Shown here: piece by piece, positions 8,147 to 16,642 of the stretch | Numbering within the stretch: position 1 is the first letter of the stretch | How the letters are laid out: every line of letters begins with the position of its first letter | Origin: JAFAGX01 sp035623335 | GTDB taxonomy: Bacteria; Acidobacteriota; Terriglobia; Terriglobales; Acidobacteriaceae | Length of the DNA: 64,000 nucleotides | Reading direction: 5' to 3' | Assembly: GCA_035623335.1 (NCBI GenBank) | Contig: DASPTQ010000009.1 | Span: 1 to 64,000, forward strand | Translations under genes and position numbers: made by a program | Notes under the pieces: generated by a model | Seen by the model: only the letters and a program-made list of their open reading frames with translations | What the model was told of the DNA's origin: nothing | Databases searched by the model: none

Positions 8147-8818
8147 TCATAACGGCCATTCTTCCATCTTCCAGGCCATCTCCCAGAATTGCCGCTCATA
8201 GCGGCTGCTGGTGAGAAACGCGGTTTCCAGCTTCTGCAAGTCACGCTCCGGCAGACCTGCAGCGAGACGATCGAGCAGATTGCGGCACCAGCGAGCGAGT
8301 TCGGCAAAGTCCTTCGAGCTGTACATGGCGATCCATTTTGCGTAACGTTGGTCCCTGGGAGCGGGTTGCGCGGCCAGCCTTTGCCCGATTTCGCTGAAGG
8401 CCCACATGCAAGGCAAGAGCGCTGCGGCTAACTCAGCGAAATCGCCGGTGGCCGCGACCCGCACCAAGAAATCCGTGTACGCCCGAGTGGCTGGCGCAGG
8501 CGATTCTCGCTCAAGGTCTTCGGCGCTGATGTTGAATTCCGCGGCGTAGCCGCGATGAAGGCTCATCTCAGTGTCTACAGTTTCCTTTAGCAAAGTAGCG
8601 AAGCGGATCATCGTATTCAGGTCTGGGCTACGTGCCGCAGCCAAGGCCAGAAGACGTGAATATTCGATCAGGAAGACATAGTCCTGACGCAGCCAAAACT
8701 TGAATCTTTCCAGGCCGAGGGTTCCGTCTCCGATCCCTCGAACAAACGGATGTTGATGTTGCGCCTCCCAGACGTTAGCCGCTTTTTGGCGAAGGCGCTC
8801 TGTAAACCGTTCTGCCAT
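8147..8818 (-). CDS. tenA: TenA-family aminopyrimidine aminohydrolase (thiaminase II type)
   Basis: The 223-aa all-helical protein belongs to TenA/THI-4. It keeps the PFVRGIGDGTL motif, the aromatic WLRQDYVFLIEYSRLLAL segment, the likely catalytic cysteine in LLPCMWAFSEIG and the C-terminal glutamate in FWEMAW. TenA hydrolyses aminomethyl-pyrimidine breakdown products of thiamine to hydroxymethylpyrimidine. It precedes thiD in a minus-strand pair and is divergent from a ThiH-like gene, so all three could serve thiamine supply. Start ATG 8818 fits the family. Confidence 0.92.
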   Translation of the reverse strand: MAERFTERLRQKAANVWEAQHQHPFVRGIGDGTLGLERFKFWLRQDYVFLIEYSRLLALAAARSPDLNTMIRFATLLKETVDTEMSLHRGYAAEFNISAEDLERESPAPATRAYTDFLVRVAATGDFAELAAALLPCMWAFSEIGQRLAAQPAPRDQRYAKWIAMYSSKDFAELARWCRNLLDRLAAGLPERDLQKLETAFLTSSRYERQFWEMAWKMEEWPL

Positions 8819-8927
8819 CAGTTATTATCCGCACTTCATATTACTCGTCTCTGCCATGCGTAGTCGGTGATGCTTTTCAGCCGCAAGCCTGAATCACAAG
8901 CGCCGGTGCGGTCAGTCACGGCTCAAG

Positions 8928-10169
8928 GTGTTCGATAGCGGGTATGGTGGCAGTAGGAAGACTGAGGTGTTCTCTGATCGCTACGAATCTGTCTGGCAGC
9001 AGGTTTCGGAGCTCTCCCATCTGTCGCCGAAACCCCTGGAGTTGCTGCAACCTCAAGTAGCTTCCGACTTTACGCCTTTCTTCTGGAGTGGAGACTTCGG
9101 TCTGGGCGGTGAATTGGATCGGACGGTCGTCCGCCGCTCCACCGAGGTCAAAAGAGTGCTATACGGTGGGCGAGTCTTCGTGATTGCGCCTATTTATGTG
9201 ACCAGCATCTGCCAGGAGCAATGTCTGTATTGCAACTTTCGAGCTGCGAACAAAGGCGTCGGCGTGGAACGGAGAAGGTTGAGAGACGAGGAACTAGGGC
9301 TGGAGGCCCTTTACCTGATTGAGCAAAAGGGTCTGCGAGTTTTGGAACTCGTCTATTCCACCGATCCGCGCATACGGGTCGACACCATGTGTCGCCACGT
9401 CGAATTGCTGCGGCGGCTCCTGGACGAGCACGGCGGCGGGTTGGTCGGGATCAGCGCCGAAGCTTTCGAAGAAAATGATTACCGGCGGCTGGTCGATGCG
9501 GGACTGTGCTGGTCGGTGCTCTGGCAGGAAACCTATGACAGGTCGCGATATGGCGAGCTTCATCCGGGCAAGACCAAAAAGGCGAACTTTGAGTATCGCC
9601 TGAATGCTTATGAGCACATGTTATCAGCCGGGGTTGGGCACGTGGGAATCGGAGTTCTCTCAGGCTTGTCAGACTGGAGACGAGACTGGTCCATGCTAAT
9701 GCTGCACGAGGAATATCTGCAGCAGCACTACGGCGGCGGCGCGACCATTCTCGGTCTGCCTCGATTGAAACCGGCTCCCGGAGCACCACTCCAGGAATCG
9801 CCTTTTATCCCGAGCCGGCAGGAGTTCCTGGCTACGGCGGCACTTCATAACGTCTTTTCACCGACGACCGCGCCATTTGTTAGCACACGGGAAGATTGGG
9901 ACTTGTGTGTGGACCTAGCCCGAGGCGGCGGTTGCCTCTTCACACTTAATTGCTCCACCACACCTGGTGGCTACTCGCTTCAGCATGGAGGATGCCAGTT
10001 TCCCGCCAACTCCTATGACGCCCCGGTCTACTCCGCCAGATTAAGAGCAGAAGGGCTGGATCCGATGTTCAATTGGAAGGCTGCCGATCTCGCCGGCAAC
10101 TACGAGCAAGCACCGAGTTTGTTGGCGGAGGCGCTTGCAAGGGATGATTTGGATGATCTCCCCCTATGA
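8928..10169 (+). CDS. ThiH/HydG-like radical SAM protein
   Basis: The protein (413 aa from GTG 8928) has a radical SAM cluster motif C95-x3-C99-x2-C102 (CQEQCLYCNF), as in ThiH and HydG, then TIM-barrel motifs LELVYSTDPR, VGISAEAF, YRLNAYEHMLSAG and GIGVLSGLSDW. It ends in a BATS-like part with CLFTLNCSTTPGGY. ThiH cleaves tyrosine to give dehydroglycine for the thiazole of thiamine. The divergent tenA-thiD pair supports a thiamine role. The C-terminal CxxC cluster site of HydG is not apparent, so hydrogenase maturation is unlikely. A GTG at 8967 preceded by AGGAAG is an alternative start. Exact substrate is unproven. Confidence 0.7.
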   Translation: MFDSGYGGSRKTEVFSDRYESVWQQVSELSHLSPKPLELLQPQVASDFTPFFWSGDFGLGGELDRTVVRRSTEVKRVLYGGRVFVIAPIYVTSICQEQCLYCNFRAANKGVGVERRRLRDEELGLEALYLIEQKGLRVLELVYSTDPRIRVDTMCRHVELLRRLLDEHGGGLVGISAEAFEENDYRRLVDAGLCWSVLWQETYDRSRYGELHPGKTKKANFEYRLNAYEHMLSAGVGHVGIGVLSGLSDWRRDWSMLMLHEEYLQQHYGGGATILGLPRLKPAPGAPLQESPFIPSRQEFLATAALHNVFSPTTAPFVSTREDWDLCVDLARGGGCLFTLNCSTTPGGYSLQHGGCQFPANSYDAPVYSARLRAEGLDPMFNWKAADLAGNYEQAPSLLAEALARDDLDDLPL

Positions 10170-10194
10170 CGAATGTGGGACACGCAACACGCCG

Positions 10195-12825
10195 ATGATC
10201 ACCGCCAGTTGGGAAAAACTGACGTCGAAGGCGAAAGAGGCAGTGCAGGGAGCAAGCCGTCTGGCTTCCCGGCATGGCAATGCTGAGGTAATGCCCCTGC
10301 ATCTGCTTGCCAGTCTACTGGCGGACCGGGAAGGCGTGGTCGTGCCAGTACTCAGCAAGATAGGAGTCGACCATCAGGCGCTCTTGGCGGAGACGCGGCT
10401 TGAAATCGAGTGTCTGCCGGCGCTTTGGGCTGGGGGAGCCCTGAAGCCTGAACCCTCTTGGGCGGCCAGTAAGGTCCTTGAGCAAGCTTTCGAAGAGGCC
10501 GCCAACCTCGCTGATGAGCACGTGTCGAGTGAGCATTTGCTCCTTGCAATCGTGGTACTCGAAAACGATCCGGCACGCGCTTTGCTGATGCGCAACGGCG
10601 TCGATCACCATGCCATCCTGCGGGCGCTAGTGTCCGTACGCGGCTCTCAGCAGGTCAGCCCCGCAATCTCAGAAACTCACTATGAGGCGCTCGAGCGGTA
10701 CGCGCGCGATCTCACGGAATGGGCAAGGCGCGGCAAGCTCGATCCTGTCATCGGTCGCAATGACGAGATTCGTCGCGTGATCCAGGTATTACTACGCCGT
10801 ACGAAGAATAATCCTGTGCTGATCGGCGAGCCCGGCGTCGGCAAGACCGCCATCGTGGAAGGTCTGGCGCTGCGAATTGTAGCAGGCGATGTCCCGGAAC
10901 CACTCAAGACGAAGCGTCTGGTTGCGTTGGATCTCGGGGCGATGGTGGCGGGAACCAAGTATCGCGGAGAGTTTGAAGACCGTTTGAAGGCGTTATTGCG
11001 TGAGATCGAAGATTCGCAGGGACGGATTGTTCTCTTTATCGATGAACTGCATACGCTCGTGGGCGCGGGAGCAGCCGAGGGCGCGATCGATGCTTCGAAC
11101 ATGCTCAAGCCGGCTCTGGCTCGGGGCGAGTTGCGTGCCATTGGAGCCACCACTCTTAGCGAGTACCGCAAACACATGGAGAAGGACCCGGCGCTCGAGC
11201 GGCGGTTTCAAACGGTCTTCGTGGCCGAGCCCAGTGTGGACGAGACCATCGCTATCTTGCGTGGCCTGCAGGAGCGCTACGAACAGCACCACGGCGTGCG
11301 CATCAAGGGTTCGGCCATTGTGGCTGCGGCCAAGCTTTCACACCGTTACATTTCCGATCGATTCCTGCCTGATAAGGCCATTGACTTGATGGATGAGGCG
11401 GCGGCCGCGTTGCGCATGCAGATCGATTCTGTTCCGCTCGAAATCGACGAGTATGAACGCCGCATAGCACAACTGCAGATCGAGAAGCGTGCAGTAGCAA
11501 GGCAAGATGATCATGACTCTCAGGAACGTTTAACGGTGTTGGAGACGGAACTGGGTGGCCTGAGTGAAAAGGTGAACACACTCAAGGCCGAATGGAAGAA
11601 GGACAAGGAGACCGTCGAGCGTGTACGTAATCTGCAAAGCAGGATCGGACAGGCGAAACTGCTTGGTCAGACGGGATCGGGCGAGAAGGCCGGCAAGACC
11701 GAGGCTGCGCTTTCCGAAGCCGAACACGAATTGCGCGAGCTTCGATGCCAACCCGATAGCCAGCGGGGTTCCCGCCTTGTGCGGGAAGAGGTCGATGAGG
11801 AAGACATCGCCCGCATTGTTTCCAAATGGACCGGGATTCCGGTCTCGAAAATGCTGGAAAGCGAGGTCAAGAAGCTGGTCGACATGGAAGAGCGGCTCCG
11901 CAGGAGAGTGATCGGACAAGATCCAGTGCTGAAGCGAATGGCTGACGCCATCCGCCGTGCTCGTACCGGACTGTCTGACCCCAAACGTCCTATTGGCTCC
12001 TTCATCTTTTTAGGGCCGACAGGTGTGGGCAAAACTGAATTGGCCCGCGCGCTGGCAGAGTTTCTTTTCGACGATGAGCGTGCCTTGGTGCGGCTGGACA
12101 TGTCCGAATACATGGAGAAATATGCGGTGTCGCGGCTGATCGGCGCGCCGCCAGGATACGTCGGGTACGAAGAAGGTGGCCAGCTCACCGAGGCTGTACG
12201 CCGGCGCCCGTACTCGGTGGTGCTTTTCGACGAGATCGAAAAGGCCGATCAGGATGTGTTCAACATTCTGCTGCAGATCATGGACGACGGTCGCTTGACC
12301 GACGGCAAGGGCCACACCGTCGACTTCCGGAACACCGTCCTCATCATGACTTCGAACATCGACTTAGTGCAGGCAAGTCCCGGCTCGAGCGCAGGCGAAA
12401 GTTTCGAGGAGGCACGGAAGCGTGTGATGAATGTGCTGCGACCATACTTCAAACCAGAATTCATCAATCGGGTGGACGACATCATCGTTTTCAACTCGCT
12501 AGGTAAGGGAGATCTGGCGAAGATCATTGACGTCCGTTTAGAGGAAGTGCGCCGGTTGCTGGCCGACCATAAGGTCAACCTGGAGCTCACCGACGCTGCC
12601 AAAGACCTGATTTTGACCGAGGGTTATGATCCTAGCTACGGCGCCCGCCCATTGAAGCGGGCCGTGCAACGGTTGGTGCAAGATCCGCTTGCCATGAAGA
12701 TGCTGCATGGGGAAATCGTGGATGGAGACGACGTGGTGGCGGATAACGCGGCCGGCGAGATGAGCTTCACGGTCGCTGGTCGTCGCGCGACTGCCGTCCA
12801 CGTGAGGGTCGGCCCACTGCCATAA
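10195..12825 (+). CDS. clpB: ClpB ATP-dependent protein disaggregase
   Basis: This 876-aa Hsp100 has two Clp-N repeats (about 1-145), a first AAA+ module with Walker A GEPGVGKT (211-218) and Walker B VLFIDELH, a long coiled-coil middle domain (about 400-520) and a second AAA+ module with Walker A GPTGVGKT (about 607-614), VVLFDEIEKA and the D2-small domain ending GYDPSYGARPLKRAVQR. The middle domain marks it as ClpB and not ClpA/C; it works with DnaK to rescue aggregates in the cytoplasm. ATG 10195 (MITASWEKLTSKAKEA) aligns with the normal ClpB start. The frame is open upstream and overlaps the end of the radical SAM gene, and no clear ribosome site is visible. No CIRCE element was seen. Confidence 0.93.
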   Translation: MITASWEKLTSKAKEAVQGASRLASRHGNAEVMPLHLLASLLADREGVVVPVLSKIGVDHQALLAETRLEIECLPALWAGGALKPEPSWAASKVLEQAFEEAANLADEHVSSEHLLLAIVVLENDPARALLMRNGVDHHAILRALVSVRGSQQVSPAISETHYEALERYARDLTEWARRGKLDPVIGRNDEIRRVIQVLLRRTKNNPVLIGEPGVGKTAIVEGLALRIVAGDVPEPLKTKRLVALDLGAMVAGTKYRGEFEDRLKALLREIEDSQGRIVLFIDELHTLVGAGAAEGAIDASNMLKPALARGELRAIGATTLSEYRKHMEKDPALERRFQTVFVAEPSVDETIAILRGLQERYEQHHGVRIKGSAIVAAAKLSHRYISDRFLPDKAIDLMDEAAAALRMQIDSVPLEIDEYERRIAQLQIEKRAVARQDDHDSQERLTVLETELGGLSEKVNTLKAEWKKDKETVERVRNLQSRIGQAKLLGQTGSGEKAGKTEAALSEAEHELRELRCQPDSQRGSRLVREEVDEEDIARIVSKWTGIPVSKMLESEVKKLVDMEERLRRRVIGQDPVLKRMADAIRRARTGLSDPKRPIGSFIFLGPTGVGKTELARALAEFLFDDERALVRLDMSEYMEKYAVSRLIGAPPGYVGYEEGGQLTEAVRRRPYSVVLFDEIEKADQDVFNILLQIMDDGRLTDGKGHTVDFRNTVLIMTSNIDLVQASPGSSAGESFEEARKRVMNVLRPYFKPEFINRVDDIIVFNSLGKGDLAKIIDVRLEEVRRLLADHKVNLELTDAAKDLILTEGYDPSYGARPLKRAVQRLVQDPLAMKMLHGEIVDGDDVVADNAAGEMSFTVAGRRATAVHVRVGPLP

Positions 12826-13067
12826 GGCTCCCTAGGGCCGACCATTTCTTTTCGGTTTCACAGCTTCAATCGCTGGCAAACGAACGCATCCTCCCATTTG
12901 AACCCAACATGGGCGAAAGCGACACATTACGCTTGTACTAGCGAGAGAACTGCGGTTTTGCCTGCCACGATCGCATGAGTATCGTGATTCGAACAAGAAC
13001 GACCATGCATGAGGGGCAAACGTGAAGTAACGCATCGGAAGATTCGATGAAAATGTAGGCGGGTGGT

Positions 13068-13493
13068 TCAGCGTGTCTGCGCAAAGGGGTTTTCGATAGG
13101 TATTCCGGCGATGGTTTGTCCTGTGTTCAGATCCTCCGACAGAATCCGCTGGGCGCCGCTCTTGAGAGCCGAGGCAACAATGAGAGCGTCCCAGAACCCA
13201 ATCCGAGACTCGTCCTCGATGCGAAATGCATTCGAGATTTCAACCGAGGTAGTTTCGATGCACCAGATTGCATACGTGCTTACCACAAGCCGGGCTGATT
13301 CCTTGGACAAGGGATGTGGGATCTTCTTCGTGACATTGACGTAGAATTCCTGCAGGACCTGCGGGCTGAGAACGCCATTCCGTTCGCTCCAAAGCTCGCG
13401 CAGGATACTCTTCGCGGCTGCGTGCTTGGCCTTGGCATCAGTGTCATGAGCGTAAATCAAGACATTCGTGTCGATAAATGTCCTAGCGTTCAT
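13068..13493 (-). CDS. VapC-type PIN-domain toxin
   Basis: The 141-aa PIN domain is the RNase toxin of a VapBC module. Acidic metal ligands are visible at D8 (FIDTNVLIYAHD), in the middle glutamate region (QEFYVN), and in WDALIVASAL and ILSEDLNTG near the end. Its start overlaps the last 11 bases of the antitoxin gene, the usual coupling. It likely cleaves a specific RNA when free of antitoxin; the target cannot be told from sequence. Confidence 0.88.
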   Translation of the reverse strand: MNARTFIDTNVLIYAHDTDAKAKHAAAKSILRELWSERNGVLSPQVLQEFYVNVTKKIPHPLSKESARLVVSTYAIWCIETTSVEISNAFRIEDESRIGFWDALIVASALKSGAQRILSEDLNTGQTIAGIPIENPFAQTR

Positions 13494-13737
13494 GCAGTTC
13501 GTCCCGGCTTGCTCGGATCAGCCCGCCCATGTGAAAGCCTCTATCGAGAAGGGCCGTAGCCTGCCGTTCGGCACGTTCATATGCCTCGTCTTCACCCACC
13601 AAGGACTCGATCTCCTGGGCGAGGAGACCGCTGATCGAAGTCTCGCGGCGGGCCGCGAGAATTTTCGCTTTCCTAATCACCTGCCGACTGAGACTTATCG
13701 TTATGTTCTGCCTGTCGTTATTCCGTGAAGTTGCCAC
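13483..13737 (-). CDS. Ribbon-helix-helix antitoxin partner of the PIN toxin
   Basis: The small protein (84 aa) has a ribbon-helix-helix start, NITISLSRQVIRKAKILAARRETSISGLLAQEIESLV, followed by a toxin-binding tail. The frame can be read from an ATG at 13773, but that codon lies inside a 28-bp palindrome which is more likely the operator. I choose GTG 13737 because AAGGA stands eight bases before it. The protein should bind that palindrome to repress its own operon. Confidence 0.82.
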   Translation of the reverse strand: MATSRNNDRQNITISLSRQVIRKAKILAARRETSISGLLAQEIESLVGEDEAYERAERQATALLDRGFHMGGLIRASRDELHER

Positions 13738-13759
13738 AATCCAGTTCCTTATCACGCAT

Positions 13760-13787
13760 TTCACGTGTTGCACGTATTGTACGTGAA
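13760..13787 (-). promoter_or_regulatory. Palindromic operator of the toxin-antitoxin operon
   Basis: TTCACGT at 13760 and its reverse complement ACGTGAA ending at 13787 form inverted arms. Between them CACGT and ACGT boxes recur (TTGCACGTATTGTACGT), giving repeated half-sites that suit cooperative binding by ribbon-helix-helix dimers. It lies 23 bases upstream of the chosen antitoxin GTG, where a promoter is expected. Confidence 0.6.
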
Positions 13788-13904
13788 ACTAAACCTAGAA
13801 GCAAATCCAACCCTTCCCCCAGAGAACGGAGAGGGCAACGAAGAACAGCAGCCGGGTTACATTCTGATTTTGCAAGATGATTACCGCAAAGTTACATTTT
13901 TTAG

Positions 13905-15341
13905 CTACGAGAGTTGGAGAACGCTGACAGGCAGTGAGATGCTTATCATAGCCCCGCCTTCAGACCGTGCGAATAGGTTAACGGCACCGCCATGCGCTTG
14001 CACCACTGCATTTACAAATGCAAGGCCAAGACCGTGCCCCGGCGAACGCTTCCCCTTCACGAACCGCTCGAAGGCGTGGGAGATTATCTCCGGCGGAAAT
14101 CCGGGGCCGTCGTCTTCAACGACCAGTTCCGCCGATCCACCGAGGGAGCGCAGCCGCACCGTGATCAGGTGCCCTAAGGGCAAATGAGTCATCTCGTTTT
14201 CGAGCAGGTTGCTTATCATGCGATTTAGGAGCCCCGAATCCCCGTCTACAAAGACGTGTTCCTCAAGATCAAGCATCACCTTGTGCTCGCGATCAGACAT
14301 AGCTGGTTGATAAAGATCGACCAATTGAGCAACCGCAACGGAGAGGTCGAGCGGGGCACGATCCAGCTGAAGAGCACCGGCTTCAGCTTCCGCTAGGTCT
14401 AGCGTGGTATTCAGCAGGAGCAAGAGGCGATCCAAGTGCTCAATGGCTTCTCCGACCGACTCACGCCACCGCTCGTTCTCGGTCTCACAAAGCGCCGATT
14501 CGAGCGTTCCACGTATCGAGGTCACCGGACTTTTCAGATCGTGTGCGACAGAGCCTGTGACCGTGCGTAGTTGATTCACCGATGATTGGATCCGATCCAA
14601 CATGCGATTGAATGTGCACGCCAGTCGTGAGATCTCGTCGGAAGTCGCGGGTTCAGGCAACCGCTCTTCTAAGTCCTCAGCACCAATTCGCGCTACCGTT
14701 TCGGTGATCCGTTCCACACGGAGCAGGGTGCGGCGAGCACTCCCGTAAGAGATTACGAACCCGAGCAAGACGATGCCCCCCCACACTGCAAAGAAGCGAC
14801 GGGCAAATCTGTGCAATAGAAGAGAAGACCCACGATCGGAAAGTCCCAGGTAGACGGTCTTTCCGTTCTGTTCGCGCCCCACGACTCGAAACATCTGATG
14901 CGACCCTTCGAGCCTTACGAACTGCGGAGCCCCGGGCACGACCTTCGCCTTTTGGATAGCCTCAACGAACGCCTCTAGCGGCCCGGGGCCCACCCATAGT
15001 GGTGCTCCCTTATTGGTGGAGTCGGTTGCGAGAAAAAAGACCGAATTCAGCCGTTCCCCGCGCGCACCGCGCTCGTCGGGCACTTCGTGAGTGGCAAGCT
15101 CGGCGACTTCTCGGACAATGCGCTGGTATAGGTGATCTCTGGGAGTATCGGTTAATACTTGGGCAAGCACTTGAGTCTCGCCGGTAAGCCAGGTATCGCT
15201 GCGTTCCCGTATACCCTGAGCAACGAGGAAATAGACGATCAAGAAAGCTACCGCGGTTCCGAGGGCAAACGCGAGAGTCGTCCAAATCGCGATCCGCCAC
15301 GCGGCGGTAGCTATCAGTCTGCTAGGCACTCTTGAGAACAT
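13905..15341 (-). CDS. Sensor histidine kinase of an OmpR-type two-component system
   Basis: About 478 aa. An N-terminal membrane segment (FALGTAVAFLIVYFLVAQGI), a periplasmic sensor region of about 130 residues, and a second membrane segment (GGIVLLGFVISYG) are followed by a HAMP domain, the phospho-accepting H-box VTGSVAHDLKSPVTSIRGTLE, and an ATPase domain with N (NRMISNLLEN), G1 (VVEDDGPGFP) and G2 (GHGLGLAFV) boxes. It partners the response regulator whose gene overlaps it. A GTG at 15350 is also open; I chose ATG 15341. It phosphorylates Asp51 of the regulator. The signal is unknown; this architecture is common in metal-sensing systems such as CusS, which is only a hint. Confidence 0.85.
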   Translation of the reverse strand: MFSRVPSRLIATAAWRIAIWTTLAFALGTAVAFLIVYFLVAQGIRERSDTWLTGETQVLAQVLTDTPRDHLYQRIVREVAELATHEVPDERGARGERLNSVFFLATDSTNKGAPLWVGPGPLEAFVEAIQKAKVVPGAPQFVRLEGSHQMFRVVGREQNGKTVYLGLSDRGSSLLLHRFARRFFAVWGGIVLLGFVISYGSARRTLLRVERITETVARIGAEDLEERLPEPATSDEISRLACTFNRMLDRIQSSVNQLRTVTGSVAHDLKSPVTSIRGTLESALCETENERWRESVGEAIEHLDRLLLLLNTTLDLAEAEAGALQLDRAPLDLSVAVAQLVDLYQPAMSDREHKVMLDLEEHVFVDGDSGLLNRMISNLLENEMTHLPLGHLITVRLRSLGGSAELVVEDDGPGFPPEIISHAFERFVKGKRSPGHGLGLAFVNAVVQAHGGAVNLFARSEGGAMISISLPVSVLQLS

Positions 15342-15999
15342 ATCCAACACCGCGAATTGTGTGAATCAGAGGTCGTTCCGTGTTGTGGTCAACTTTACTG
15401 CGAAGGCGATAGATGTGGACGTCCACGACGTTGGTTGCGGGATCGATCCGCATCCGCCAGACGTGGTCCAGAATCATGGTGCGGGTCACAACGCGACCTT
15501 CATTGCGGCACAGATATTCCAAAAGACAAAATTCCTGTGGAGTCAATTGCAGCAAGTGATCACCGCGGCGGGCCTCGCGACGCACCAGGTCGAGCTCTAA
15601 GTCAGCGGCCTGCAGACGTGCTGATTCGCACGGTGCCGGCGCAGACCTGCGCAACAGGTTTCTCACTCTGGCCAGTAGTTCGGCCAGAGCGAATGGTTTC
15701 GTCAGATAGTCGTCCCCGCCCTGTTCCAGTCCCCGCACACGTTCATCTACGGAGCGCCGGGCAGACAGAATCAACACCGGCACCGAACTGCCCTGGGCGC
15801 GGCAGTGGGCGATCATCTCCAACCCATCGAGGTCGGGAAGGCCAAGATCAACAATAAAGCCGTCGTGAATACCTTCTAGGGCCAGAGCTTCGGCAGCCTT
15901 GGCGGTACCGGCCGTATCTACTCGATAGCCGGCTTCCGACAGGGCACGTTTCAGAAACTGCTGAATAGATACATCATCTTCTACCAACAACAGGCGCAT
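15322..15999 (-). CDS. OmpR/PhoB-family response regulator
   Basis: The 225-aa protein has a receiver domain with the acidic pair EDD (7-9), phospho-acceptor D51 (IVDLGLPDLDG), and K100 (LTKPF), then a winged-helix DNA-binding domain with LTPQEFCLLEYLCRNEGRVVTRTMILDHVW and a C-terminal wing TIRGVGYVL. The frame opens at 16041, but ATG 15999 (MRLLLVEDD) is the normal start. It overlaps the kinase gene by 20 bases, so the two are translated together. The YceI and carboxypeptidase-regulatory genes stand just upstream, in the same direction, and may be a target (inference). Confidence 0.92.
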   Translation of the reverse strand: MRLLLVEDDVSIQQFLKRALSEAGYRVDTAGTAKAAEALALEGIHDGFIVDLGLPDLDGLEMIAHCRAQGSSVPVLILSARRSVDERVRGLEQGGDDYLTKPFALAELLARVRNLLRRSAPAPCESARLQAADLELDLVRREARRGDHLLQLTPQEFCLLEYLCRNEGRVVTRTMILDHVWRMRIDPATNVVDVHIYRLRSKVDHNTERPLIHTIRGVGYVLKSA

Positions 16000-16091
16000 A
16001 AAATCGAGAGAGCCCCACTTGCCCAAGAGTTTACACCTCAACGTTGGGGTAGAAAATAGGATCCGTAATAGTCAAGCCCGGAAATTCATGA

Positions 16092-16631
16092 TCACTGTGG
16101 ACGCCAAGTCATGTCCACGGACACCGGAATCTCGTTCTTGACCGGCATCATTAATAGCGATGGTGGGTCGATTTTAAAATCCGAGAGTTTGGCCGGAATG
16201 GTGCCGGTAATGTGGGTCTCGCCCTCTCGCGTCTCTTGTTTGAAGGGTACCTGCTTGTACTGGACAGTCTGACCGGCGAACTGAATTTCCAAGTCAGCGT
16301 TGATGGTTGCCGAGTTGGCGTCAGACGCCGGTAAGCGAGTGCGCACCGCCACCATGGGAAACTCCGCCCCGCGCGTTACTTGCACCATGTGCAGATCACG
16401 GTTGCTGTCACCGGAATCAAACGACTTAACGGGCACGGCGATCAGGAAATCACATTGACCTGCCTGGCAGATTCCCTTGCCCTTCGCCGCATGGCTGACT
16501 CCATCAGTTTGGTGCAGCGGATGAGACACGTGGTACGTGAGAGTGCTTTGCTGAAGGACCCATTGTGTCTCAGCTCCAACAAACATGGGGAGGGAGACAA
16601 GGGACAACGCAATCAGCGCATGCTTGCCCAT
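16092..16631 (-). CDS. YceI-family exported lipocalin-like protein
   Basis: The 179-aa protein has a clear signal peptide (MGKHALIALSLVSLPMFVGA) and a YceI beta-barrel pattern with TLTYHVSHPLHQTDGVS, KSFDSGDSNRDLHMVQVT and FPMVAVRT. YceI proteins bind long isoprenoid or fatty ligands in the periplasm; the ligand here is unknown. Its start is 11 bases downstream of the preceding membrane protein gene, so the two are co-transcribed, and they lie just upstream of the two-component genes on the same strand. Confidence 0.82.
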   Translation of the reverse strand: MGKHALIALSLVSLPMFVGAETQWVLQQSTLTYHVSHPLHQTDGVSHAAKGKGICQAGQCDFLIAVPVKSFDSGDSNRDLHMVQVTRGAEFPMVAVRTRLPASDANSATINADLEIQFAGQTVQYKQVPFKQETREGETHITGTIPAKLSDFKIDPPSLLMMPVKNEIPVSVDMTWRPQ

Positions 16632-16642
16632 AATAAAGGTGC

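Noticed and set aside
8819..8927. TPP riboswitch between tenA and the ThiH-like gene
   Set aside because: Neither strand shows the CTGAGA and ACCTGAT core elements.
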